DNA of 59,920 nucleotides from a virus. The position numbers and the translations under genes are program-made. Numbering within the stretch: the first letter of the stretch is position 1; each line of letters starts with the position of its first letter. The stretch covers positions 1 through 59,920 of IMG/VR virus record IMGVR_UViG_3300035199_000797. The stretch is one strand, 5' to 3'. This document shows, in pieces, positions 50,360 through 57,732 of the stretch. The notes beneath the pieces are model-generated. The model was not told the DNA's origin, did no database searches, and saw nothing but the letters and a program-made list of their open reading frames with translations.

Positions 50360-52605
50360 TGATATCAACGAATAATTCAGAGTTCAGCCATCAAATCGCT
50401 GACTCGTTGGTGCAGAATGGGCGGCTCGTGGGCTGTCTGCGGCTGGGTGGCAAATCGCCGAGCGCCGTGTTGCCGGTATTCATCGACGCCGATAATTTGG
50501 ACGCTCCAATGCTTCTCTACCAGCGAATTGATGAGATGGGCCTAGTTCTTAAATTTGTCGAAGACCGAGACCTTAATTCGAACCAATTACTGAGTGTGGA
50601 GAATACGGGCCAAGACCACATAGTGGTTTCCATCGGCGACCCCGCTGCGCAAGCCTACGAAATCAATGAAATGAATGTGTTCGTGGCACAGGGCGATGTA
50701 TTTCGAGAGCGAATGAGTGCTGCTCTCGATGATGAGACTTTTTCGGGAAGGCCCTTTACCGGGCTTGGAGTTGCGCGTTTTCTCGGCGATGCTGCTGCCG
50801 AACGACGCTATCTAGAGGCCTGCAATCATGCTCTCTCCACATACACGCCACGTATGGCACAAGCCGGGCGAACCTCGACGGATATGGGGAAAATTGTTGT
50901 CGGGTCTGCCGGTGAATCCGAACCGAGCACAGAAAATGAACTAGGAACAACAGAGGAAATACCCGATGGAAATCAACGAATTGTTAGTGCTGCGATCAAT
51001 TTCCACAGAAAATTTGCGGATATGCCACGCCTCGTTGCAGATATCGACCCGCCCGTCAGGCAACGTTCCGTACAGCCGAATTTTCGCAATCTAATAAGCG
51101 CGACCACCAACCTGAAAAGCGCGCTAAGGACTTCGAGCTCCCTGCCAGCCATATTTCCATTGGTCGAAGTTGAGGAACTTCTCGAAACCATTCTGCTTTT
51201 TCCAGACAGCAGCCCTCAAGAACTTCCGACCCTACTTCAAGCGGCGGAGAGTGTTCTGTCGGACCTGCGTAACGAGTATGTCCCGCGAAATCCCGCGGAT
51301 GGCGACGACAAAGAATTGCCGGGTTTTGGAAACCTGCGCCAGGCGGCGAGTGAGGTTGTCGCGGAATTGCGGGGAGTATTCTTGAGATTAGACCCGGTCG
51401 TTGTCGCGGCGACGACACCGACCAGCGAGGAATTAGCGGCGTTCGCCCCAGAAGCAGGGCAAGTCGACTTGTTGGCCGAAGTGGTCAACGACACGCGTGA
51501 GGCGGACGCGGCGATCGAGCGCGGCAAGAAAGAAATTGAGCAAAACAATTACCACCTCGTCGGCATCAACATCACTATCAAGTTAAACGATCTTAAGATC
51601 GGCGATGCTCTGATCCGTGCCATCGCCAAGTTGGACATGGTGCGTCTGCATTGGCTCGAGAAGCTGGGTGGAAGCCTGGCCAAGGCTCCCGAGGCAATAC
51701 TAACATTGGCAGAAGCATTGCCACCTGCTCTCGGTGCAATCGAAATTGTCGCCAGAGAACTGAGAGAGGGGACTGCCAGGATCGCATCTCATCTCAATCA
51801 GTTATCAAGTGGCACGACGCAATTGTCACATGGAATCAGACCTGATCTTTCTAGCTTCCGCGACGCTGAGTGGTCGCCGGAGATGGTGGTGATTCCCCAG
51901 GGGACATTCCTGATGGGGTCGCCGGTGGGTGAGGAGGACCGCGATGATGATGAAGGTCCGCAACACGATGTGGCAGTCAGCGGCTTTGCGCTTGGCCGTT
52001 ATCCGGTCACGTTCGAGGATTATGATCGGTATTGCGAGGCGAAGCGGATCGAAAAACCCGGTGATGAAGATTGGGGCCGGGGCCGGCGGCCGGTGATCAA
52101 TGTCTCGTGGGAGGATGCCCAGAATTATATCATATGGCTGAACGAGACCCTTGAGTTATCACTGGGCACCTATCGCCTGCCGTCCGAGGCTGAATGGGAG
52201 TACGCCTGCCGGGCGGGGACGGCGAGCCGTTATTCAGGCGGTGACCATGAGGCAGAGCTAGACGCCCAGGCCTGGGAGACGGAGCTTGACGCCCATGCAT
52301 GGCATAGGGAGAACTCGGATTCAGGATCCCATCGGGTGAGCGAGAAGCTTGCCAACCCCTGGGGCCTTTTCGACATGCATGGCAATGTCTGGGAATGGAC
52401 CGAAGATCGCTGGCACGACAATTATAATGGCGCTTCAGGTGATGGCTCTGCCTGGATTGCAGGTAACGACAAACTCCGTGTTCTTCGCGGCGGCTCTTGG
52501 AACAACGGCCCTAGGAACCTGCGCGTGGCGGCCCGCAACAAGGAGGGCCCGGAGGAGCGCTACTTCACCGTGGGCTTCCGCCTTGCCAGGACGCTTTCGC
52601 GCTAG
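50359..52605 (+). CDS. Multidomain protein with C-terminal FGE-sulfatase/C-type-lectin domain
   Basis: A 748-aa protein. Residues 1-500 are unassigned and partly helical. Residues about 507-748 form a formylglycine-generating-enzyme-like (CLec) domain: EMVVIPQGTFLMGSPVGEED, GRYPVTFEDYDRYC, YRLPSEAEWEYACRAGT, NVWEWTEDRWHDN, RVLRGGSWNN and VGFRLART. The catalytic cysteines of true FGE are not obvious. Such domains serve as variable ligand-binding heads in DGR systems and in bacterial conflict systems. The last 40 residues look like a DGR variable region (see findings). Confidence 0.78.
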   Translation: MISTNNSEFSHQIADSLVQNGRLVGCLRLGGKSPSAVLPVFIDADNLDAPMLLYQRIDEMGLVLKFVEDRDLNSNQLLSVENTGQDHIVVSIGDPAAQAYEINEMNVFVAQGDVFRERMSAALDDETFSGRPFTGLGVARFLGDAAAERRYLEACNHALSTYTPRMAQAGRTSTDMGKIVVGSAGESEPSTENELGTTEEIPDGNQRIVSAAINFHRKFADMPRLVADIDPPVRQRSVQPNFRNLISATTNLKSALRTSSSLPAIFPLVEVEELLETILLFPDSSPQELPTLLQAAESVLSDLRNEYVPRNPADGDDKELPGFGNLRQAASEVVAELRGVFLRLDPVVVAATTPTSEELAAFAPEAGQVDLLAEVVNDTREADAAIERGKKEIEQNNYHLVGINITIKLNDLKIGDALIRAIAKLDMVRLHWLEKLGGSLAKAPEAILTLAEALPPALGAIEIVARELREGTARIASHLNQLSSGTTQLSHGIRPDLSSFRDAEWSPEMVVIPQGTFLMGSPVGEEDRDDDEGPQHDVAVSGFALGRYPVTFEDYDRYCEAKRIEKPGDEDWGRGRRPVINVSWEDAQNYIIWLNETLELSLGTYRLPSEAEWEYACRAGTASRYSGGDHEAELDAQAWETELDAHAWHRENSDSGSHRVSEKLANPWGLFDMHGNVWEWTEDRWHDNYNGASGDGSAWIAGNDKLRVLRGGSWNNGPRNLRVAARNKEGPEERYFTVGFRLARTLSR
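52490..52590 (+). other. Candidate DGR variable region
   Basis: In the last 33 codons of the FGE domain many codons have the form NNC (AAC, AAC, GGC; GCC; AAC; GGC; TAC, TTC, ACC), as expected when AAC codons of a template are mutated at adenines. It lies at the expected surface loop positions between GGSW and GFRLA. Confidence 0.35.
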
Positions 52606-52612
52606 CGAAAGC
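52593..52612 (+). promoter_or_regulatory. 8-bp-stem, 4-base-loop hairpin spanning the FGE stop codon
   Basis: GCTTTCGC (52593-52600), loop GCTA, GCGAAAGC (52605-52612): a perfect stem. DGR targets need a hairpin of this size just after the variable region. It may also be an ordinary mRNA structure; no T-run follows. Confidence 0.5.
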
Positions 52613-52778
52613 TTACCCCCTGATCCTTTTCTTCTTTACCCCTTGGGATGAGGACCGAACGTGGCGCCTGTGGCGCCGCGAAAGCGGACCGCAAGGGGCG
52701 AAGCCCCCAGCAACTTGAACTCGTCGGCCGGCAACGCTGCCGGCCCCTGACGTCGAAAACGATCACAACTTCACCAAC

Positions 52779-52801
52779 GCCGCCCACCGAGGCGGCTTTT
52801 C
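52779..52801 (+). terminator. Terminator before lysis genes
   Basis: GCCGCC (52779-52784) and GGCGGC (52791-52796) with a 6-base loop and TTTTC. An additional hairpin, GGCCGGCA/TGCCGGCC, lies at about 52723-52744. The 52606-52816 gap contains no gene. Confidence 0.6.
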
Positions 52802-52816
52802 TCATGAGGTAACACC

Positions 52817-53269
52817 ATGCTCTCTCTCCTCGGTTCCCTATTGGGTTTCGGCACCTCGTTCCTGCCCAAGGTGATGGACTATTTCCAGGACCGCCAGGAC
52901 AAGGCGCATGAATTGAAAGTGATGGATCTGCAGATGCAGGCGCAGACCCAGGCCCATACCCAGCGCCTGGAGGAAATCAACATCGATGCCGATATCCGCG
53001 AGACGGAGAGCCTGCACCGCCACGACCGCAAGGCCGGTATCGCCTGGGTCGATGCCCTGCGGGGCTCCGTGCGCCCGGTCGTGACCTACGTCATGGTGCT
53101 GGAGTTCGTGATCATCAAAACGGCGGTGATGTATCTGACATTTGATGCTGGCGGCGTGACGCTGGCCACGCTGGAGGTGGTGTGGGACGAAGAAACCCGG
53201 GCCCTGTTCGCCGCCATCCTATCCTTCTGGTTCGGCCACCGGGCCCTGAAGAGTTTCTATCTGAAATGA
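52817..53269 (+). CDS. Holin-like protein (GTA-type 3TM family)
   Basis: A 150-aa protein: N-terminal hydrophobic stretch MLSLLGSLLGFGTSFLPKVM, a coiled-coil middle (MQAQTQAHTQRLEE), then LRGSVRPVVTYVMVLEFVII and ALFAAILSFWFGHRALKSFY. This layout is that of the three-TM holin of gene-transfer agents. It would open the inner membrane for the lysozyme encoded next (overlap ATGA). Confidence 0.82.
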   Translation: MLSLLGSLLGFGTSFLPKVMDYFQDRQDKAHELKVMDLQMQAQTQAHTQRLEEINIDADIRETESLHRHDRKAGIAWVDALRGSVRPVVTYVMVLEFVIIKTAVMYLTFDAGGVTLATLEVVWDEETRALFAAILSFWFGHRALKSFYLK

Positions 53270-53709
53270 AGACCAACGAAGCCGGCCTGGCGATCATCAA
53301 GCATTTCGAAGGCTTCTCGCCGGCGCCGTACCTGGACCCTATAGGCATCCCTACCATCGGCTATGGCTCGATCTGGGGCTTGGATCTAGCCAGGGTGACC
53401 ATGACGCATCCGGATATCAGCGAGGGCGATGGGGAGATCCTGTTGGCCCGGATGCTGCAACATACCGAACGGGCGGTGCGGCGGCTGATCCGTGTGCCGC
53501 TGTCCGAAGGCCAGTTCTCCGCCCTGGTGTCGTTTACCTACAACCTGGGCAGCGGTAATCTGCAGGCCTCGACCCTGCGCCAGAAGGCCAACCGCGGGGA
53601 CCTGATCGGCGCGGCGGACGAGTTCCCCAAATGGCGCCTAGCCGGCGGCCGAATCCTGCGTGGCCTGGTGCGGCGGCGGGCGGAAGAGCGGGAGCTGTGG
53701 TTGGGTTGA
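53266..53709 (+). CDS. Endolysin, GH24 lysozyme
   Basis: A 147-aa protein from ATG 53266. IIKHFEGFSPAPYLDPIG carries the catalytic Glu, PTIGYGSIWG the Thr-containing motif, and FSALVSFTYNLGSG and EFPKWRLAGG the rest of the T4-lysozyme-like fold. It cleaves peptidoglycan between MurNAc and GlcNAc. No signal peptide, so it depends on the holin. Confidence 0.93.
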   Translation: MKTNEAGLAIIKHFEGFSPAPYLDPIGIPTIGYGSIWGLDLARVTMTHPDISEGDGEILLARMLQHTERAVRRLIRVPLSEGQFSALVSFTYNLGSGNLQASTLRQKANRGDLIGAADEFPKWRLAGGRILRGLVRRRAEERELWLG

Positions 53710-53797
53710 TAGTGGCGGTTTCAAGTAACTTGATACAGGGACGCTCGGCCCACTGGATGGCTCCTCGACGGAGTACCATTATCAGTTACAGTCTTGT

Positions 53798-54892
53798 TTA
53801 TTCAGCCGTTGCTCTGGTGTCGTGCTCTTCCAGATAATCTTCGGCTGCCTGATACAAAGGTGAAGGCGTTGTGAGCATCTTAATCCATTCCCTCGCAGTG
53901 GTGGGCTTCGTTGGCGAAATCGGTTTTATTTCTCGAAGCTGATCTTCGGCACTTTTGTCCCTTTTGCTCTCTGGAAGCTGTTCCGCTTCTGCGGCAGCAG
54001 AGAACCAGAACGCTCTCATCCCGCCAGTCAATATTTCAGCCATAGCCATGCCGTAATGAAACGCCGCACTCTCGTTCAGAGAAACTAAATATTGTGTCAA
54101 ATCGCCCTTGACATCAAAATCGTATATATCCGGCAATCCTGTGAAAGTATTTTCACTTTTGGATTCAAATATCAGAATGCCGATTAGGTAAAAATTATTA
54201 TCCACGCCCTGGAATCGTATTGGAAAGACTAGAATAGATTTATAGTAAGATTGCCAATCATCTAAATGGGATTTATATATGTTTGCGTGCTTCCGAAGGT
54301 TGTTGCTTACAAAACATTCCAGTGATGGCCAGTCGACGATTGAATCGCCAACACCGCAAATGGATGCCCACGCAGAATCTTCACCAATTTTTGGCTGCAC
54401 CAGCGGAAGAGTACGACTTCGATCCGGGAGCGGTCGTGAAGAAGCTAGTATTCCGACTGACGCCTCCGATAAGTCCTTGGTGCCCTCGCTAACGGGTAGA
54501 ACAACCTCGATCCGGCAGTTGATAGTGCTCGTATCAACGTTCAATAAAGCCGCCATCGCGCGCGCAATCCCTTCACATAAATCATTGGCGGATTCGACGG
54601 CTAATACATGGTTCCTTTCAAGGAGATACTTTTGGAAAATTCGGATATTTGCAATCACATCACTCCGAAACAAAGATATTGGCCGAAGTGTCGCTCGGCG
54701 TATAAACGGCCCAACGAATCTATGACCACCAATCAATTGGGCAACCCGAACGACGATATCCACCAACCCCACACTTTCTCTGCCGACGCCTGATGGTGTG
54801 TTGAGGCTCAGTGCCGATGCTCCTTCGGAGAAAAAGGGACCTTCTCGCACAAGTGCGTCTCGGGTCTCAATAAGGAATGATTTCAGTCCCAT
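53798..54892 (-). CDS. GAF-like domain protein (cargo pair, second gene)
   Basis: A 364-aa protein. Middle-to-C-terminal residues (about 210-300) fit a GAF-type sensor: SYYKSILVFPIRFQ, NNFYLIGILIFESKSENTF. The rest is helical. Encoded just after a three-TM protein on the same strand (one base gap), away from lysis genes. A sensor/effector defence pair is plausible, yet unproven. Confidence 0.55.
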   Translation of the reverse strand: MGLKSFLIETRDALVREGPFFSEGASALSLNTPSGVGRESVGLVDIVVRVAQLIGGHRFVGPFIRRATLRPISLFRSDVIANIRIFQKYLLERNHVLAVESANDLCEGIARAMAALLNVDTSTINCRIEVVLPVSEGTKDLSEASVGILASSRPLPDRSRTLPLVQPKIGEDSAWASICGVGDSIVDWPSLECFVSNNLRKHANIYKSHLDDWQSYYKSILVFPIRFQGVDNNFYLIGILIFESKSENTFTGLPDIYDFDVKGDLTQYLVSLNESAAFHYGMAMAEILTGGMRAFWFSAAAEAEQLPESKRDKSAEDQLREIKPISPTKPTTAREWIKMLTTPSPLYQAAEDYLEEHDTRATAE

Positions 54893-54893
54893 C

Positions 54894-55190
54894 TTAATCT
54901 TGGTCCCCGTCGATTTTGCCGCCTATCTTCACCAAATTACCCACAATAAAAGGTGCTGCGGCGCCAGCCACAACCGCTCCCACCGATCCTGCAATTTGCC
55001 CGGAGTCCCAAAGCATCCATGCTAAGAAGCCGCCGATGCTTATTCGTATCAAGCCCGCTACATATGTCGGGAGCCTTGTATATGCGATTGGCCACTGGCC
55101 GTGGCTCTGAGCGACCCGTGTCCATAGCTCAATGCCTTCGACTATCCCGCCGCCAGCAAAGCCACACAATATGACGCTATACCATTCCAT
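54894..55190 (-). CDS. Small multi-TM protein (cargo pair, first gene)
   Basis: A 98-aa protein with three hydrophobic segments: MEWYSVILCGFAGGGIVEGI, YVAGLIRISIGGFLAWMLWD, GSVGAVVAGAAAPFIVGNLV. First gene of a two-gene leftward unit with the GAF-like gene. May be a membrane-active effector. Unrecognised. Confidence 0.58.
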   Translation of the reverse strand: MEWYSVILCGFAGGGIVEGIELWTRVAQSHGQWPIAYTRLPTYVAGLIRISIGGFLAWMLWDSGQIAGSVGAVVAGAAAPFIVGNLVKIGGKIDGDQD

Positions 55191-55521
55191 GCGCCGTTAA
55201 ATTGACATTCTCCAGTCACTCTCCAATTTTATGATGATGTTATCCAATATGCGCCCCTGTGGATATGATTTTTACCGTCAACCTTTGTTGGCTCGAATTT
55301 CGTACCGGCTGGTCATGTAGCGCTGAAGATGGTTTTGGCTATAACTGCAGTGTCGATAGCCTCAATTTGTAGCGTAGGTGTCATTGACCAGGTAATTGCG
55401 GGCGCGGTCACAATCGACCACACTCCTGTCGCGGAGTTGATCAAGAATTTTAAGGGCATTATCAAGTTCGAAGCTTAGGACGATACCTAGTTTGCTTATT
55501 AGGCCGCCCTGCCCCTGATCT
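55191..55521. other. Intergenic stretch with possible gene fragment
   Basis: The minus strand is open from 55574 to 55362 and reads LGIVLSFELDNALKILDQLR, which looks protein-like, but it is out of frame with DUF6961 and lacks a start in the upstream part. It may be the tail of a lost gene. The remainder should hold the promoter of the 54894/53798 pair; no clear match is seen. Confidence 0.3.
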
Positions 55522-55719
55522 TCAATGCACCGCCCCCTCAACCTCCACGTCCTGCAACTCCTCAACAGCCGCAAGAACCCGCCGCCAAACCGCCCGGCCG
55601 TCTAAGTCCCCCTTATCCAGCATCTCATCCACCCGCATGCCGGCGTGAAAGGCTGCATCTTCGCCGTGCTGATCGATCAACAGCTTGGCGGTGCGGTAGA
55701 TGTCGAGGGTGGAGGTCAT
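55522..55719 (-). CDS. DUF6961-like small protein
   Basis: A 65-aa protein, start ATG 55719 with AGGAAGGG upstream. DIYRTAKLLIDQHGEDAAFH, then LDGRAVWRRVLAAVEEL match the DUF6961 family found on alphaproteobacterial chromosomes and prophages. Function unknown. Confidence 0.78.
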   Translation of the reverse strand: MTSTLDIYRTAKLLIDQHGEDAAFHAGMRVDEMLDKGDLDGRAVWRRVLAAVEELQDVEVEGAVH

Positions 55720-55749
55720 GGGTGGCCCTTCCTGACGACACTCTGGCCG

Positions 55750-56115
55750 TCAGTTTTGACGCTTCTCCGTTTCCGAAATGGTATCGACCCCAATTCTGGA
55801 TTTTGTTTCGTCGAGAGGCACCAAGGCTATGCGAAAGCCCGTTCGAGCATAGCGTTTGCGAAACGCCATATGTATCACCCAAACGCTAACAATAGGCGCC
55901 CAAATGGCCGAAAATACGTTAATGACGACATTACTATGACCCTGCAAGTCATCCACCTCCAGAAGGCCAAGAATTATCCCGGCGATAAAGACCACAATCA
56001 TGCCGCCCACGACTAGCAGAATCACCGTGCGCCACCAGATGAGCCACCAAATCGACAAAACCGCGCCCATCGATAACATGATCTCTTCGTCTCTCAAATC
56101 GGACTGTTCGGGCAT
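55750..56115 (-). CDS. Small membrane protein
   Basis: A 121-aa protein with three hydrophobic segments (IMLSMGAVLSIWWLIWWR, VILLVVGGMIVVFIAGIIL, VINVFSAIWAPIVSVWVIHM). Start ATG 56115 follows GAGGAGTAAAA. It reads with the leftward accessory block. Unrecognised. Confidence 0.62.
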   Translation of the reverse strand: MPEQSDLRDEEIMLSMGAVLSIWWLIWWRTVILLVVGGMIVVFIAGIILGLLEVDDLQGHSNVVINVFSAIWAPIVSVWVIHMAFRKRYARTGFRIALVPLDETKSRIGVDTISETEKRQN

Positions 56116-56212
56116 TTTTACTCCTCTTCACCATTAGTAGTGGCGAACGGTTCAAGTTTGCGCAACCGAAAATTTTTGGACAAACCGCCCCCCAGAAAAG
56201 AGGTAACGCCCC

Positions 56213-56932
56213 ATGACGGCCATTGCACCCGCACGCGACATCCACGCCGAATATGCTGCCCTGCAGGACGCCTACGATGCCGAAGAGGCCGCGCTCCGGG
56301 CGAAAGGCTTCACAGTCGCGCCCAAGTGTACCTCCGACTGGCTGGCGTTCATGCGGCTCTATGGCGCCAATACGAACCCATCCTTTGAGCCGTCGCAGGC
56401 AGTGACGGCGGAGAACAGCCTATCGTTGATCTGCCGGGATCCCGATGGCCAGGCGGTCGGAGCGATCGCACTCCGCGCCTATGACATGGCGGATATCCGC
56501 GAGCACCTGGTTACGGGGCGTCTGTGGTGGCCAGCCCATGAAGCGATCCAGCACCGGGTTGAATATGTGCTGCCCGGCGACTTCCCGCCCATATCCGGTC
56601 GCGTGGTGCAGATCGGCGGCTTGAAGGTTGTTCGCAATGGGCACCGGATTGGCAGCCACCTCGACGCCATGGCGCGGCTGGCAGCGGCGAGCCTCTTTCA
56701 TGCCGATCACATCGTTGCCATCCGAATGTCGGACAAGGTGGCGGAAATGCCGGGTGACTATTACGGGGCAAGGCGCACGGCGCTGGCGGTCCGGGCCCTA
56801 TCGATCGGCTGCCCGGCGGCGGAGTTTCACCTGACCCATATCAGCCGGGAAGAGCTTCTAGGCGGCCTCATGGATGGCGGCGATGACGACGTGCTGGACG
56901 CAGCCCATATCGTCGGTTACGCCGGTTACTAG
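56213..56932 (+). CDS. GNAT-fold acyltransferase-like protein (module copy B)
   Basis: A 239-aa protein from ATG 56213 (GAGGTAAC upstream). GNAT core: VQIGGLKVVRNGHRIGSHLD, with the acyl-CoA loop R-x-G-H-R-I-G. The motifs NPSFEP and EFHLTHISREELLG match copy A (NPTFNP, LWLCHMPREMAIG) in order and spacing. Overall similarity is low, suggesting old divergence. It overlaps the convergent PAS-like gene by 75 bases. Confidence 0.7.
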   Translation: MTAIAPARDIHAEYAALQDAYDAEEAALRAKGFTVAPKCTSDWLAFMRLYGANTNPSFEPSQAVTAENSLSLICRDPDGQAVGAIALRAYDMADIREHLVTGRLWWPAHEAIQHRVEYVLPGDFPPISGRVVQIGGLKVVRNGHRIGSHLDAMARLAAASLFHADHIVAIRMSDKVAEMPGDYYGARRTALAVRALSIGCPAAEFHLTHISREELLGGLMDGGDDDVLDAAHIVGYAGY

Positions 56933-57556
56933 GCGCCGGTAGCCGAGCGCCGTTGTGGTCTGGCGCCAGACAAAATCATAGGACGGGCGCCGGCGCAGCT
57001 TGGCCCGGAAGTACGCCTCTTCGGCCTGCTCCCGAAAGGCAGGGTAGGGGATGCTGGATAGCCACTGCCCATCGCCCGCGGATTCTTCGGTGTTGCGCCC
57101 GCGGTGAACAAAGAACCAGCGGTTCGGATCGTTCGCCGCCACGTTGACCACGTGCAGGGTATCGACAAGCGGCTCCAGATCTAGCGGGTCGTGGTCGGCC
57201 TCGAGCAGATCCTTGATTGGCGCCAGGCCGTCCTGCTCGTAGTGGTCGAAGTCCTCCACCTTCATATGAGCCACCTTGATATCGCAGCCAGGGCTGTTGA
57301 AGCGGCTTTCCATGGGCGGAGACACCTTGATGGTGCGGCCATCTACCGTGGGCCCTGTGCGCTCTCCAGCCCTCCCCATCCGCCCTATTGCCAGCTCTGC
57401 CGCTGTTGCTATTGCGGGCTCGATAACGGCCCCTGCAGCTGCGCCCAGGCCCGGCATTGCCCCTGCCGCCATCCCCAACGCCTCACCAGCGAAGAGCGGG
57501 CCCATGCGCCTTGCAGCAGCGGACCATCTACTGGGTATACGGGGCCTTGATTTCAC
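56858..57556 (-). CDS. PAS_5-like domain protein (module copy B)
   Basis: A 232-aa product from GTG 57556, which overlaps the stop of the 42-aa gene (GTGA). An alternative ATG at 57265 has AAGGTGG upstream and would remove a Gly/Ala-rich hydrophobic region (residues 22-60). Residues about 115-230 fit PAS_5: DPLDLEPLVDTLHVVNVAAN, then ALGYRRLVTGVTDDMGCVQH. The last motif aligns with copy A (AYDRLILPVADSTGEIRH). Confidence 0.65.
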   Translation of the reverse strand: MKSRPRIPSRWSAAARRMGPLFAGEALGMAAGAMPGLGAAAGAVIEPAIATAAELAIGRMGRAGERTGPTVDGRTIKVSPPMESRFNSPGCDIKVAHMKVEDFDHYEQDGLAPIKDLLEADHDPLDLEPLVDTLHVVNVAANDPNRWFFVHRGRNTEESAGDGQWLSSIPYPAFREQAEEAYFRAKLRRRPSYDFVWRQTTTALGYRRLVTGVTDDMGCVQHVVIAAIHEAA

Positions 57557-57681
57557 TGCTTCAACGCTTTCTCCAATTTCGCCACATACGCGAACAGCGC
57601 TTCGATACCGCTCCGGCTAAGTTTGCCGTCTGTATCGAACTGTTCCCGCATATCGGCCAATTCTTCGGGGTTGAGGGGCAT
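57553..57681 (-). CDS. Small 42-aa protein coupled to the PAS gene
   Basis: ATG 57681 to TGA 57553, reading MPLNPEELADMREQFDTDGK, then IEALFAYVAKLEKALK. AAGAGAA lies upstream. The 4-base overlap with the PAS gene and the clean helical content support translation. Unrecognised. Confidence 0.58.
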   Translation of the reverse strand: MPLNPEELADMREQFDTDGKLSRSGIEALFAYVAKLEKALKQ

Positions 57682-57732
57682 GGCTAAATTCTCTTGTTGT
57701 GCGACACTGCTCAAGGCGTTTGGCATCCGGGC

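Noticed and set aside
49198-53000. Search for reverse transcriptase, Avd or template repeat near the lectin-type gene
   Set aside because: No frame with a YxDD-type motif and no second copy of the GGSW region was found in this window.
57276-57620. 114-codon plus-strand frame opposite the PAS-like gene
   Set aside because: Ala/Pro/Ser-rich shadow; the minus strand has chained overlaps with neighbours.
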